A program made the position numbers and the translations under genes. The notes beneath the pieces were generated by a model. The model made no database searches, had not been told where the DNA came from, and saw nothing but the letters and a program-made list of their open reading frames with translations. 64,000 nucleotides of DNA from Isoetes taiwanensis (Eukaryota > Streptophyta > Lycopodiopsida > Isoetales > Isoetaceae): contig JAJEKV010000054.1 of the NCBI GenBank assembly GCA_021234155.1, positions 6,123,962-6,187,961 on the forward strand, in the 5' to 3' direction. Numbering within the stretch: the first letter of the stretch is position 1; every line of letters begins with the position of its first letter. Positions 1-11,509 of this stretch are shown here, in pieces.

Positions 1-641
1 ACTAGGCATTGGCAAGAGCTTGTGCTTGCAATTGGGCAAATTTCTACACAAGAGAGAATGTACTATGATGCAAGATTGTGGTTGTAAAGATTCAATAGAA
101 GTCTACATGATAAAGGCATATGGTTTCATAAATTCCACTATACCATCTACGCTAGACATAGGAAAACTTGTGGAGATTGACACCCCAAGCTTAAAATCCA
201 TGGGCACTGAATTATGTGATCAGAAATGCCTCACATCATATCACATACATCTTATAATAGAAGTGTACAGAACCCTCACTAAAAGTGTTGGTGTTTGCAA
301 TCAAAGTTTTTTAGCCAGGAAATATATTCTCCCTTCTTCTTTCAATCTAAATCATTTAAGATTGCTCCTCAAACATATACTTGTAATTACGTTACAACCG
401 ACATGCTAGAAGGCTTATTTTTTGGTGATTGGAAATGGAGGAAACATGAAAGCGGAGGCCAGATTACATAATGCATAGTTGCAACAGAGACATTTATGTT
501 GCTACGTCTGTTTCAATCTTGTGATGCTCAAATTTGCCTATTTTTCGTAGCTACAGATGAGTAAGCAAATGTTGTACTGCAATTATTTCATTCAAAGAAG
601 AAAGCACTTTCTGGGATAATGGTCATTATCATTGGACAGTT

Positions 642-1086
642 ATGGAAGAGCATGTCAAGAAATCTCCTTCCATGGATCTGACTGATAATAAAGTGCTCAA
701 CATAGAGAAGGACTGCACATTACTTGACTGTAGAAAGCTGTTAGATACTTTCAGGATGTATGGGAAATTTCAGTTCTTTTTTAATAGAAGAAAAATAGGG
801 TATCACAGGAAATGCAAAATAAGATGTAAAGATTGTAAGTTTCCCAAATCTAATCTAGATAAAAGCAATGGTATAGCAGGGAAAAAAAATTGTTGGATGT
901 TGAATCTTTAGGTTCAATTCTGAAATCTGTTAAAGATTCAACACATCCATCCTTTCCAATCTCAGGGTTGCACTTAGATCTTGGTGCTATAGAATCATTT
1001 AATTTGGATGATTCTTGGGTTGACATTCAAGTAGTTTTGGACCTGTTGCGAGTGCTTCAAAAATGATCTTGATGAAACTGATGTGA
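642..1086 (+). other. Possible exon(s) of an unrecognised gene
   Basis: Two partly overlapping open stretches lie on the plus strand. The first runs 642-911 and is basic and Cys/Lys-rich. The second, from about 893 to 1064, is open in another frame and encodes an acidic, leucine-rich segment (contains LDVESLGSIL and LDDSWVDIQ) that reads like real coding sequence. I see no known domain. Further open pieces at about 1133-1405 and 1560-1670 could be later exons, and the chromovirus lies immediately beyond. It could be the remnant of a gene interrupted by that insertion, but no exon boundary is firm. Low confidence. Confidence 0.25.
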
Positions 1087-1708
1087 CCCAACCAGTCTTA
1101 AGAAGACAAGGCATTTTTTTGTCTATGAAAAAATGCTTGTTAAACTCTCTTGTGGCCCTATACTTTGTGTAGATTCATTCTTTAACAAAGTCTATACAAG
1201 GCATCAATTGTTGCTCAAAATGTTAGCAAGCTTCTCAATTATGTCTAATGGTTCGTTTCCATTTTTTCTCTTGGATATAGAGGCTAGAGGAGTGGCAAGA
1301 AACTCTCTTGCGCAAGAAACTTTTTATCATCGTCGCAATCAATTGCGGAATGTATGGTTATCTTCACTTACATATTTATTTCTGGTGCCGGAATCTGAAA
1401 ATTGACAATAAGGTTCAACAAGTTGTTCTCAAGTCAAGGATTGTAAGGAGAGATTGAACAGAATTAGAGGTTGTTGGTTTGTAGTTTGAGCTTGCCTATT
1501 TCATTTTGTGCTTAACTTAGCCAGCTTTCTTATATTGTTCCTTTTTTCAGAATATTATTGCAATGGCATCACCATGATGGAAGGAACTGATGTTGAAAAT
1601 AATCACGAAGGAAATGGTGGAAAATATGATGATGGCAGGGCGAATGATAGATGTCAAAGTCCCAAAGAAGGGAACTGATTATAAATTTTTAAAATTCAAG
1701 TGATGATG

Positions 1709-3138
1709 TGAAATGGATGTTGGCTTCAAGGATGCCACAAGGCGCATCAATCTACACCTTCCGCCTCTACCCTTGAAATCCCTGATTCCTCCACGGTGTT
1801 GAGAGCCTTCCTAAGACTCAATATGATGCAAATAATTAGAAGAATGATTCAGCCTAGCTTCCCTGTGGCAAAACTGTGCCCCTCTGCTCCAAATATGACA
1901 AATTTTTATAAGGCCCCAAATGGGCATTGGAATGGCTTGATGGAAAGCCAACAGGCTGAAATGAAGATTCGGCTCATCTCCCAGCCTTCTAGGTCCCTCC
2001 AGGACCTGAATCCAATGCAAGAAGGGCAGGTCCATTGGCTGCCCTGCGCCATAGCCATGCTTCGATGGCTTTTGGTTGACCCATCCATTGGGATGCTGCC
2101 ACCTTGGCCCGGGCACTGGGAGTGAAATCCACGGTCCCATATCAGATCTTGCTCCAGGAGACGGGCTTCCTTCCATTACAGAGGGCTGCGCTGGAACGTC
2201 ACATTATTTACTTCCAGAAGGTGGTGGCTATGGATGAAGCCTGGCTGCCCAACCTTGCTTTGGCAGTGGCGATGGGTCCGCAGCGACTCAAAGCCTGCTG
2301 GAAAGACAAGCAAACCCAGTGGTTCTCGCGATGGAATGTGCAGGCACACAGATGTGGACCGGTGCATAAGAAGGAACGCTACCGCCTTGAAGCAAGATTT
2401 GGATGCTTGCTTCATGGCCAAGCTTTGGGATCAAGAGGCCTGGTCACATGTCAAGGTGGCAAATTATCAGCAGAGGTTAATCCCATGCTCACGAGGGGCC
2501 CATACCACTACCGCACCCATCTACCCATGAAAAAAGCGGGGTGATTGCTTCCATTCGCGACAGGTGCACACCACCTCCGCATTGAGACAGGGAGATGGAT
2601 TGGGGAGCGTGAGGGCCGAGTCCGCCGCTGCCGTCAGCGGCGCCATTGAGGATGAAAGTCACGCCCTCGTGCACTGTCTCCGCACGAGCATATCCGGGCC
2701 TCGGTATGCTCTGTTAGTTGTGCCCCATCGGCCCCCGCATGAGCTAACGAGCACGACCTCGCCAGGCTTGTTGGGATCGTACCTCCGGAGGGAGGTAATG
2801 GATACAGCGGACTTCAGTTATGCCCCCTGCCCGACATTAACCTCAAATTGTACTTGTGATTATGTATATAAGCGGTAAGATGTCGCAAGATCCTTATTGC
2901 TACTAAGGTTTTTCCCGAAAACCCAGCCTGTGAGGGGTTTTTAATCCCTGGTAGTAATGTCGCTGCTTGCTCTCTCTTTGTACTTGGGTCCCATAGGCCA
3001 GTTGGTCTCCGTGGACGATAAAATCATATTCTCTTCTATTCTATTCTATTCTATTCTTGTCACAATATTAAGGGTTTTATTTGCTTACCTAAGGATTTAT
3101 TTGAATTGCCCCCCTCATGACCCATAATGTCCATAATA
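1709..3138 (-). repeat. 3' LTR of the chromovirus, with nested LINE
   Basis: It matches 8235-8711 over its whole length except for a 957-bp insertion at 2102-3058. Without the insertion it is 473 bp against 477 bp for the other LTR; the difference is the 4 bases GCTC at the insertion point. The plus-strand left edge reads TGAAATGG. The right edge reads ATAATA where the other LTR has ATAACA, so the terminal CA has decayed here. Confidence 0.9.
2102..3058 (+). mobile_element. 5'-truncated LINE inserted in the 3' LTR
   Basis: An insertion absent from the 5' LTR. Its 5' part (2104-2544) encodes the post-reverse-transcriptase region of a non-LTR element, with motifs such as FLPLQRAALERHIIYF. A later frame (about 2640-2690) carries the C-terminal zinc-knuckle signature IEDESHALVHC. 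The 3' UTR holds a hairpin (about 2897-2962), then GGGTCCCATAGGCC, then a (TTCTA)n tail at 3034-3058. The same layout occurs at 58475-59290. It must be younger than the chromovirus it interrupts. I see no clear target-site duplication; the 4 bases GCTC of the intact LTR are missing at the junction. Confidence 0.8.
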
Positions 3139-3140
3139 TA

Positions 3141-3152
3141 CCTCCCCCCTTT
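3141..3152 (-). other. Polypurine tract of the chromovirus
   Basis: On the minus strand the sequence is AAAGGGGGGAGG, immediately upstream of the 3' LTR boundary at 3138/3139. This is the expected primer for plus-strand DNA synthesis. Confidence 0.8.
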
Positions 3153-3377
3153 AAATCCTTGGTTCCCAAGGATTGCGGGTGTATGTGCATTGGAAACCCT
3201 TTCCCTGGGTCACCCTGTAACCATGGTCTCTTCTTCATTTAGTCCCTTCAGAAACCCGTTTCCTGGATCACCCTGTGACCATGGTTTCGTAGCTCATAGT
3301 TTTTGGACGTCCCTACTTGCTATCCCTGATGCAAGTCCTTAAATTGTACTAGGTAACTATCCTCCTATTTGACCATT

Positions 3378-5040
3378 CTAATCTTTTCGTGGCCTCCACG
3401 GGTTCTGAGTCAGATGAGGATTTTGCTGCACATGCTCTTCACTCTCCCATGTGGCCTTGGAGAGTGATTGACCTCGCCACAAGATCAAGTATTCTGCAAT
3501 ATTTCTATTGCGCAGCTTCCAAATGCGAGTGTCTAGAATCGCCTCAGGAGTTACCTCAGAGCTAAGGGCTAGGGGTATTGTCGCTGCTGCAATCACGTTG
3601 TCCGTGGACAATATCGCTTTCTTGAGCTGACTACTTACATGGGAAACAGGATGTACTCCTTTCCATCTGGAAGCTTTAACTCATATGTGGTCTCATTGAT
3701 CCTTCTTAACATCTTGAAGGGTCCCGCATATCGGGGTATCATTTTGGGAATCTTTCCCTTGACCAATAGCTTCAAGGTCCCAACCTTGAGTGCCGAGGGT
3801 AAACGATTCGTAAGAACGCATACTCATCTTCCTTGAAGGTTACTTCTCTACGATGTTTGTTGGCACTTATCTTGGCTCGATCTTGAGCCTTCTTTAGGTT
3901 TGCCCTATACTGATACAATAAGGCTTGCATATCTTCCAACATATGGATAGCCGCATCAGTTTTTAAGGCTTGGTTAGTCCCAGTATATGATCTTGGGTTC
4001 CTACCCATCATAGCCATAAAGGGACTCATTTTGGTACCTGTGTGGTATGCGTTGTTATAAGCGAACTCTATAAAGGGCAAATATTCCTCCCACTTGGATT
4101 GTTTTTCAAACGCAAAACTTCTTAATATATCCTCCAGGATCATGTTAATTCGTTCTGTTTGTCCATCAGTTTGGGGGTGATTTCCACTACTCATACTGAG
4201 GCGTACTTCTAGCCCCTTCATGAAATCTTTCCAAAAGTGCCCCATGAATTTAGAGTCTTGATCGCTTACAATTCTTCGTGGCAGATCAAACATAGGGTAC
4301 ACAACCCTCCTTGGCCACATCCCGTCCAGTAGCATCACCTCGTAATGCTAAGAACTTTGCATACTTTGTCAGGCAATCACTAGCACTTGGGTGTGTTGTC
4401 GATTGGAAAGTGGGAGTCCAACTATAAAATCCATACTTATGCATTCCCACCTTCCCAAAGGTATGGGTAATGATTGTAATAATCCTGGCATTTTGCCATG
4501 ATCCGTTTTTACCGCCTGACATACCAGGCACTGTGATACATAAGATTTTACATCTTGTTTCATACCAGGCCAAAAAAATTGTCTTTTAACCAATTTGTAT
4601 GTCTTCCAATCCCCCCCTGCCCTGCTTGCGGGGTATTATGGAATTCGTACAGAATCTCCTTCCTAAGATTCTCTACTAAGGGAACATAAATACGTCCCTT
4701 ATAGAACCATAAATCGTCACTTCGTGCCCAAAGAGAAGCTTCTCTTTTAGTTAGATCTTGATCCTTCTCATACAAATCCCTGATTTGTTGGAAGCGATCC
4801 CATTCTAGAGATGTCATTCCATTAATGTACTTTATTCTGGAAAGTGCATCTGCAACTGGGTTATCTTTTCTAGGGGTGTGCCGAATTTTAAAGTGAAATT
4901 CATGTAAGAAATCTAACCAGCGCGCTTGTCTGGGACTTATTTCTGCTTGACTTTGCATAAATTTCAATGGTTTATGATCAGTGAACACAATAAACTTGTG
5001 TGGGCTCTTTATTGATCCCTGACCTTAAGTAATGCCGTCA
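3378..5040 (-). pseudogene. Chromovirus integrase and C-terminal chromodomain (broken)
   Basis: Read on the minus strand, 4988-4560 gives the RNase H end (DALSR) and the start of the integrase zinc-binding region. 4593-4369 gives the second half of that finger (SQCLVCQ) and the first catalytic Asp in CISMDFIVGLP. 4338-3772 gives the other catalytic residues: Asp in IVSDQDSKF and Glu in HPQTDGQTERIN. 3611-3378 carries a chromodomain-like tail (LDTRIWKLRNRNIAEYLILW and KATWE), which in chromoviruses targets integration to chromatin marks. Frame shifts separate all four blocks, so no continuous polyprotein is possible. Confidence 0.85.
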
Positions 5041-5992
5041 AGTTTTTAAGGCATGAACTATGGCCAACAACTCTTGTTCATATATGTGGCATAGTTCTTT
5101 TCTGTCGGATTTAATTTACGACTCTCATAAGCCACAACATGCCCTTGTTGCATTAGAACTGCTCCCAGAGCTTGTCCACATGCATCCGTATAAACTTCAA
5201 AGGGCAAATTTAAATCCGGAATTTTTAGAATTGGTTCACTTGAAAGTAAATCCTTGATTCGTTCAAAGGCTATCCTTTGTTCCTTCCCCCACACAAAGGG
5301 TTGCCCTTTCTTAAGTAGGTATGTAAGGGGGGTAGCCACTTTTGAAAACTTTGGAATGAATTTCCTATAATAAGTGGCTAAGCCTAGAAAACTCCTTACA
5401 TCTGGAACATCTATAAGTTCTGGCCATTCCCTTATGGCTCGTACTTTGTCTGGGGCCAAACCCTTTTCCGAGACTATGTGTCCCAGGTATGCTACTTCTT
5501 GTTTTAGAAATTCACACTTGGAAATTTTGGCATAAAGCTTGTGCTCCCCGAGCATCATCAATACCTTTTCCAAGTGTTCCAAGTGCTCCTCTTTACTCCT
5601 TGAGTAAATCAGAATGTAGTCCAGGAATATTTGGATAAATTTGTCTAGATACCCTTGAAAAATAGTGTTCATCAGTCGCATAAACGTGGCTGGGGCATTT
5701 GTTAATCCAAAGGGCATGACCACAAATTCAAAATGCCTTTGGTTGGTTTGAAAGGCCGTTTTGGGTTCATCTCCTTCCCTAATGCTAATTTGATAATATC
5801 CACTTCTTAGGTCGATCTTGGAGAAATTTTTTGCTCCCACCAATCGATCCATAATATCATCAATTCTAGGCATTGGGTAGCAATTTTTAATAGTGGCTTT
5901 ATTCAAAGCCCTATAATCGATACACATGCGCATGTTCCCATCCTTTTTCTTTACAAGGATGACAGGCGCCCCAAATGGTGACTTATTAGGCC
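5041..5992 (-). pseudogene. Chromovirus reverse transcriptase and RNase H (broken)
   Basis: The open frame 5933-5058 holds the gypsy reverse-transcriptase core: [39 protein letters not shown] and the catalytic box, here FLDYILIYS. The usual box is (F/Y)xDD, so the second catalytic Asp is replaced by Tyr. The frame continues into RNase H ([14 protein letters not shown]), then is lost near 5058-5090. The segment [15 protein letters not shown] just upstream is readable only after a one-base frame change near 5998. The element therefore lacks an active polymerase even where the frame is open. Confidence 0.88.
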
Positions 5993-7195
5993 TTATATGA
6001 AACCCTTTTGGAGCAATTCTTGAATTTGTCTTTTGACCTCTTCTTGCTCCAGGGGGCTAAGTCTATATGGCGCCCTGGCCACTGGCTTAGTCCCTGGTTC
6101 CAAGTCTATCTCGTGGGAGATTTCTCTCAATGGTACTCCTTCCGGGAGTTCTTCTGGGAACACATCCCTATATTTATTAAGCAAATTCTCAAGCTTGTTA
6201 TCCTTGTCCATAGCATTTATTTGCATTGAATCTATGGGGGAGTCAAGAACATAGACAAGATATTTTTCATTAATGTTGGAACGGAAACAACGTTTGGCTT
6301 GCATAGCCATTATTAACGTGAGGGAAACTACATAAGGAGTACCTTGAAGGGTAATTTTCTTCCCTCCCTTGGAAATAACTAACAAGTGTTTTTTCCAATC
6401 AATAGGAGGATTAACCATTTGAAGCCATTTTATACCCAGTACCACATCAAATCTGGTCAGTTTTGCTAAGTCAAAACTCATTGTTTCCTCATAGTCCCCA
6501 ATGGTCAAGTGCACACCAGCCACCCTGTGGCTCCAATGCTGAATCTGTTTCCCAGCTTCAGTCTCAATTTCGTATGGTGCCACCTGAACCAACTCCATCT
6601 TTAGTTCTTGTGCTAAGTCTGCAGAAATGAAATTGTCAGTACTCCCGGAGTCGATAAGAACAATAACATTTCTATTATTTATTTTCCGAAGTAAACGAAT
6701 AACTTGCCCAGCAAAGTTATCTTTCTTACTTACCGAACTTGGCTCTCCCCGAGCTATGGCAGAGAGTTGTTTGGTTCCCCCTTCAACTTGCTTGGTTGTA
6801 GCGGCCATCGCCTTCTTGTCCTTATGGGGTTTTGGGCAATCCCTGGCCATATGCCCCTTTGCACAGCAATTGTAACAAGCAAATGGCTTAGTGGACTTCT
6901 TCCCTGAAGAGGCATCCCCTTTGCCTTTGTCATTGTTTGGAGGGTTAACTTGGGCTACTCTAGCCCTTTTATTTGACCCTCCTTGCTTGTTTTCAAGTTT
7001 TCTTTGCTTCCATTCTTGGAAGCGACGACCTTTCTTGTTCTCTTCCTCCCCTTCTTCTCTTGGAGAGCTCGCTAATGTGCGTATTAGGGACACTGCAGAC
7101 TCAAAATCTCCTGGATTTACCTGCCTGATATGTGCCCTAAGGCTACAATCTTTAAGCCCATCTTCAAAATAACTTACTTGCATCCGTGCTGGCAT
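5993..7195 (-). CDS. Chromovirus gag C-terminus, zinc knuckle and aspartic protease
   Basis: A 400-codon open frame. Its N-terminal part continues the gag capsid region ([16 protein letters not shown]). It is followed by a basic linker and one CCHC zinc knuckle ([14 protein letters not shown]), which binds RNA during packaging. The retropepsin-like aspartic protease follows ([13 protein letters not shown], with the LIDSG catalytic Asp). The end of the frame (about residues 330-400) is the lead-in to the reverse transcriptase ([27 protein letters not shown]). This is the longest intact piece of the element's polyprotein. It stops at a frame change near 5998 instead of running into the polymerase. 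Confidence 0.88.
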   Translation of the reverse strand: MPARMQVSYFEDGLKDCSLRAHIRQVNPGDFESAVSLIRTLASSPREEGEEENKKGRRFQEWKQRKLENKQGGSNKRARVAQVNPPNNDKGKGDASSGKKSTKPFACYNCCAKGHMARDCPKPHKDKKAMAATTKQVEGGTKQLSAIARGEPSSVSKKDNFAGQVIRLLRKINNRNVIVLIDSGSTDNFISADLAQELKMELVQVAPYEIETEAGKQIQHWSHRVAGVHLTIGDYEETMSFDLAKLTRFDVVLGIKWLQMVNPPIDWKKHLLVISKGGKKITLQGTPYVVSLTLIMAMQAKRCFRSNINEKYLVYVLDSPIDSMQINAMDKDNKLENLLNKYRDVFPEELPEGVPLREISHEIDLEPGTKPVARAPYRLSPLEQEEVKRQIQELLQKGFI

Positions 7196-8204
7196 TTCCT
7201 TGATCCTTGCAAATACACCTCTTAAAGTGTTGATGTATTGCTAAGGTGCCCGTTTGTCTGATGCTTTTAAGCTGGATCAGCGCATGATGTTCATCATGGT
7301 GAGGGGCGTATTCTTGCTTAAAGAATTTGCAAAAGTCTGCCCAACTATTTATCTCTACTCCTCTCCCCATGAGGATCCCCCACCAAGAAGCAGCAACCCC
7401 TCGCAAGTGGAGAGCAGCATGCAACACTCTGGCTGCATCTCCTTCTTAGTGGCTCGAAAATAGGTTTCCAACCAGTTAAGCCACTGAATGGCTTGTTCTG
7501 CTGACTCTGTGCCACAAAATTCAGGATGATCTCTTTTTTCTAGCCCCTTAACCTCCTCAAAAGACAAGGCTGCCAGAACTTCTACTCCCTCAGTGGGATT
7601 TCCATCCATTGTTCTAGCTCCAGCTCCTTGAGCTTGGCTAGTTTGATTTTCAACAACAACTGGGTTTACATGAGAGGGGTTTGCTTGGGTTAAGACCTTT
7701 CCTGGGGCTCTCTGAGCCTGGTTAACTCGGGCTCCCTGAGCCTGGTTAGGTCCCCCATTGGCATTGGTGCCCCCCTAGGCCCCTTGCCAATAATTGGGCT
7801 ATGGTATCAAACAACTTCTTCTCTCTTTCTGCTGCATCATTAGCTTGCTTGGTTAATTGGAGTTGCAAACTCTTGAGCAATTGATTAGTATGTGCTTGCT
7901 CAATTTTTGTTTCTGCAACCTGCCCCATCAATTCACGGATTCTTGCTTTGGCATAATCCAATAAGGGATCAGGATCTTCTAACCTTTCCAGTGTGAATGG
8001 GGAATCCTGGGCTGCAAGTTCTTCTTCTTGATCATGCACTTGCTGATTATCTAATCCTTCCTGACGGAATTTGGAGGTGAGCTCATCTAATTCCCTCACT
8101 TCTTCTTCCAGAGGAGCAAGATCATCAAGAAGGTCTTCTCCTTCTTCTGGGATAAGGGAAGCCAGGCCCATGAAGGGATCTTCTGCCATGATTTCCCTCT
8201 CCAT
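7164..8204 (-). pseudogene. Chromovirus gag N-terminus (broken)
   Basis: From the PBS the first plausible Met is at 8204 (MEREIMAEDPF). It starts a highly acidic stretch followed by a coiled-coil-like Gln/Leu-rich helix (TNQLLKSLQLQLTKQ) that ends at a stop at 7746. Capsid sequence follows in two other frames: 7609-7355 (AIQWLNWLETYFRATKK) and 7427-7164 (LHLRGVAASWWGILMGRG, WADFCKFFKQEYAPHH). Both are typical of plant gypsy gag. At least two frame changes and a stop break it. Confidence 0.8.
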
Positions 8205-8221
8205 ATCAGCCCCAAACTCAG

Positions 8222-8233
8222 GCTCTGATACCA
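8222..8233 (-). other. Primer-binding site (tRNA-Met type)
   Basis: The minus strand reads TGGTATCAGAGC, the standard plant PBS complementary to initiator tRNA-Met. One base separates it from the 5' LTR edge at 8235. Confidence 0.9.
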
Positions 8234-8234
8234 A

Positions 8235-8711
8235 TGAAATGGATCTTGGCTTCAAGGATGCCACAAGGCGCATCAATCTACACCTTCCCCCTCTACCATC
8301 GGAATCCCTGATTTCCCCACAGTGTTGAGAGCCTTCCTAAGACTCAGTATGATGCAAGTAATCAGAAGAATGATTCAGCCTAGCTTCCCTGCGGCAAAAC
8401 CGTGCCCCTCTGCTCCAAATATGACAGATTTTTATAAGGCCCCAAATGGGCAATGGAATGGCTTGATGGAAAGCCAACAGGCCGAAATGAAGATTCGACT
8501 CATCTCCCGGCCTTCTAGGTCCCTCAAGGACCTGAATCGAATGCAAGAAGGGCAGGTCCGTTGGCTGCCCTGCGCCATAGCCATGCTTCGATGGCTTTTG
8601 GTTGACCCATCCAATGGGATGCTGCCAGCTCGTCACAATATTAAGGGTTTTATTTGCTTACCTAAGGATTTATTTGAAGTGCCCCCCTCATGACCCATAA
8701 TGTTCATAACA
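8235..8711 (-). repeat. 5' LTR of the chromovirus
   Basis: 477 bp. On the minus strand it begins TGTTATGAAC and ends TTTCA, i.e. canonical TG...CA ends. It pairs with 1709-3138, with scattered substitutions between the copies. Confidence 0.9.
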
Positions 8712-8716
8712 TGATA

Positions 8717-10860
8717 AGCTTTTGTTGCAATTTGGATTCACAGGAGTCCTGTGCCTGTAACCTAAATGGAAATGACTGCACCCATTATTGTAAAGCTTTA
8801 GAAAACTTAAAGCACCTATCCAGCACTTTGCAGGTTTGCAATATGCTAATCTGCATGATCCATATCCACAAACAATCCAATTTTCTGGATAATGTCTTGA
8901 ATTTTGAAAATGATGACTTACCAATACGAAGAACAAAAATATGCAGCATTGCAGAATACACATGCATGTTTTCAAATAAATATTGTATGTACCACAGGGC
9001 TAAGTTAGCTAATTCCTATTGTATCTGCCAGCTTTCCAGATTGAAACAAGTCTTGTAGACTAGAGCCCTTACTTTTCTTAATGCTTCCAGGTCCTCCTTA
9101 CTCACCAGGTTTGGAAAGATTCCTCTGGAAGTCCCACCATTTTGTAAGAGAGAAATATTACGATCCCCAACCAAATTATAGTCTTGAAAATTCAGCAAGG
9201 AAGATGAAAAGGCTTATTTGAATTATTCTGTAATACCGCGCCTAATTCAGGGTTTTCCTTTGGAATTAGTTTATAAATGCACAACAAATTTGTTGATACG
9301 GGTGCAATGATGATCCAAGGGAATCATCCTACACTACTTTGAGACCATAATAATCATGTCATATAATACAATAGTGCATCCCAATGCCACCTTCCATGCC
9401 TACTAGCTAAAAGCATACTTCTGTTTATTACGCATAAGTGGTCACTAGTTTTAGAATACAGATAAACTGTAGAAGCACAAATCTTCTTTATTGTTTGCTT
9501 CAATAGGAAATATGTTTGCCTTGATAATCTTGAAATACATGATGATTCTAGGATCTATTCTAAACCTCCTCTATTGTTTGCAAAGCCTTGCATTTATATG
9601 TGTCATTATTACATCTTTGGGTAATACGTATGCCTACTGTCATAGTTTCAAATTTTTCATAGCAATGCAATGATTGGTTTAGTATGGTTTAAGGCAATGG
9701 AACTCAAGCTTGCCTAGGTATTGGCAAAAAAATCGTAGTTCGATACCACACATTTGAAAGGCAAGGCCAATTCTATATTATGGACAAGCGAGAAAGGTGT
9801 GAACCCCATGATATCTGTATGCAGTCATGGATCCTCAAAGGACGACGATTCTCTAGTGTCACATATTTCTGTGATATGAAATTCTTTTTGGTGTGCTTGC
9901 AACTTCTCCATCGCCATGAGCATAATATGGCATGCTTGTGAACAATCATTAGACATTTAAAGAGGCATTTTTGCTTCTTATCGTAGATCAATGCCGCCAC
10001 AACTAAGGGCTAGATTCGAATTACCATCAATAATTGTAGAAATTTGAGAAGTTAAGAAGCATTTTAAGAAGGATTACAAGCGTTTGATCTCTTTGTTGTC
10101 TCGAATTTGTTTTGGTATCCTTTAATGGAAATATGAGATGTTTGTTGCTTGGTTGCGCTAAATTCCTTCAACCCTAATAATATGCGCTTGTGGCTTCAGA
10201 TGAAGATATGGATTTGCTACAGACGGCCATAATAACAAATGCAATCAACAAGGAGCAAAAAAACTAACATGCAATTTAAGTGCAAAAAAACCAAGTCCGA
10301 GATCCTAACCACTTTTACGTCAATGCATGCTACTGTAAGTTCCAACTTGGTGGGTTCAATTTTAGGAATGAGGATCTGGAGAATGCTTCTTGGCACGTTT
10401 CTTGGCGCATGGAACTAGGGCGGCAGCAGAGAGAGAAGGTCGTCCTTCTCCCTCTTCTTTAAATGGCACGCGCCCAATCTTCTTGAAGATCAGAGGCCCA
10501 ATTGATGCTAGAGGGGTTTTGCACAGCTTTCTCATTTGATTTCGTTCCTTCAAAGGTGGTTTGATATCTTCAACCAGGATTGCTTCAAGGCGGTCCTTTC
10601 ATTTCATCCCAGTTTGCCACTAACTTTCAGTTCTTTCTGTCAAGTAAGTTTTCTTGTTTGAGCAAGAAGCACCGAAAGGGTGCAATTCAGATTTTAAGCT
10701 AGAATGTGAGGAGAGCAATTTAGTTGTATGTTTTCTTGGCTGCCTCATCAAATAACGAATCCTCTGAGTTATTGGCTTTTTCCCCTTCCTCTTGTTCTTT
10801 CTTTCTAGCAGAAAGGTTTGGAGTAGAAGTTTTGAAAAAGAATAGAGTGCCTTGAACTAA
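8717..10860. other. Spacer with one or two unplaced coding-like stretches
   Basis: AT-rich sequence. On the minus strand, about 9198-9100 reads NLVGDRNISLLQNGG and ends in a fair donor site (CTG|GTGAGTAAGG). On the minus strand 10553-10362 is a Lys/Arg-rich open frame. I recognise neither and cannot join them into a gene. Confidence 0.3.
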
Positions 10861-10869
10861 AAATTACAG

Positions 10870-11310
10870 GTTCATTGCTTATACATGGGACTGCAAGAGA
10901 TGTCGAGCTAGGGAATTTATGAGCAGGATGATGCTTGCATATCTTGAGCCAGACTTTGGAGAGAAGAAGTTTGATGGCTGGGCTTTGTGTCTAGCCAATT
11001 ACAGGCTAACTGTTTCATATCCTGACAATGCAGCATTTCTTATGGTATCATACATCCGTGCCAGTTTTAAAGGTTGATGAAACTCCAAGTTTGGATCAAG
11101 TGTTGGAAGCATATGCGGCTTCTTTGAGCAGCGTGACAGGCTGCTCATCTTACTCTTTATTTTTTTCTCTATTCTTCTCACATTTGCAAAAGGTTTTTTA
11201 TGGTGCTATCAAGACTTATTTGCAGCTTAAGGAAAGTTTGTACTTTGCTCCTGTAGTACTCTGTGTAGTTGGAAAGATTGGTTCTGATCATGTAGTACTA
11301 GTTGGATAGG
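10870..11310 (+). other. Possible fragment of an unrecognised gene
   Basis: Open plus-strand stretches in two frames overlap here. About 10880-11075 encodes a segment including MLAYLEPDFGEKKFDGWAL, and 11028-11309 includes VPVLKVDETPSLDQVLEAY. The amino-acid make-up is protein-like, but I recognise no domain. It may be a gene relic or an exon pair. Confidence 0.25.
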
Positions 11311-11460
11311 AGAAGAGGTTGAAAAATGCATATTAGTACTGAAGATGTGGATATGAAATTTGATCCATATGGGATCCATGTGCTTAATCTCTATCTGGTC
11401 CATGAGGGGCCATATGTTGTAATTCTTCCTATCTGTTAATACAAAAATTTCTTTCCTTCA

Positions 11461-11468
11461 AAAAAAAA

Positions 11469-11499
<31 letters not shown>

Positions 11500-11503
11500 A
11501 TTT
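11461..11503. repeat. (AAAT)n microsatellite
   Basis: About eight to ten units of AAAT/TAAA within an AT-rich spacer. Confidence 0.95.
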
Positions 11504-11509
11504 AGGAAT

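Larger units (their letters stand above)
1709..8711 (-). mobile_element. Ty3/gypsy chromovirus LTR retrotransposon, full-length but decayed
   Basis: A complete LTR retrotransposon on the minus strand. The 5' LTR is 8235-8711 and the 3' LTR 1709-3138; the latter is enlarged by a nested LINE. The primer-binding site is directly inside the 5' LTR and the polypurine tract directly inside the 3' LTR. Coding order read on the minus strand is gag, zinc knuckle, protease, reverse transcriptase, RNase H, integrase, chromodomain, which is the gypsy (Metaviridae) order with the chromovirus C-terminus. Flanking 5-mers are TGATG (1704-1708) and TGATA (8712-8716), a target-site duplication with one mismatch. 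The reading frame is broken at several places, so it is inactive by itself. Confidence 0.93.

Noticed and set aside
1796-2176. Overlapping ORFs of about 110-120 codons on both strands, also at 8322-8693
   Set aside because: These lie in the two LTRs; the similarity of the two protein pairs reflects LTR identity, not a gene.
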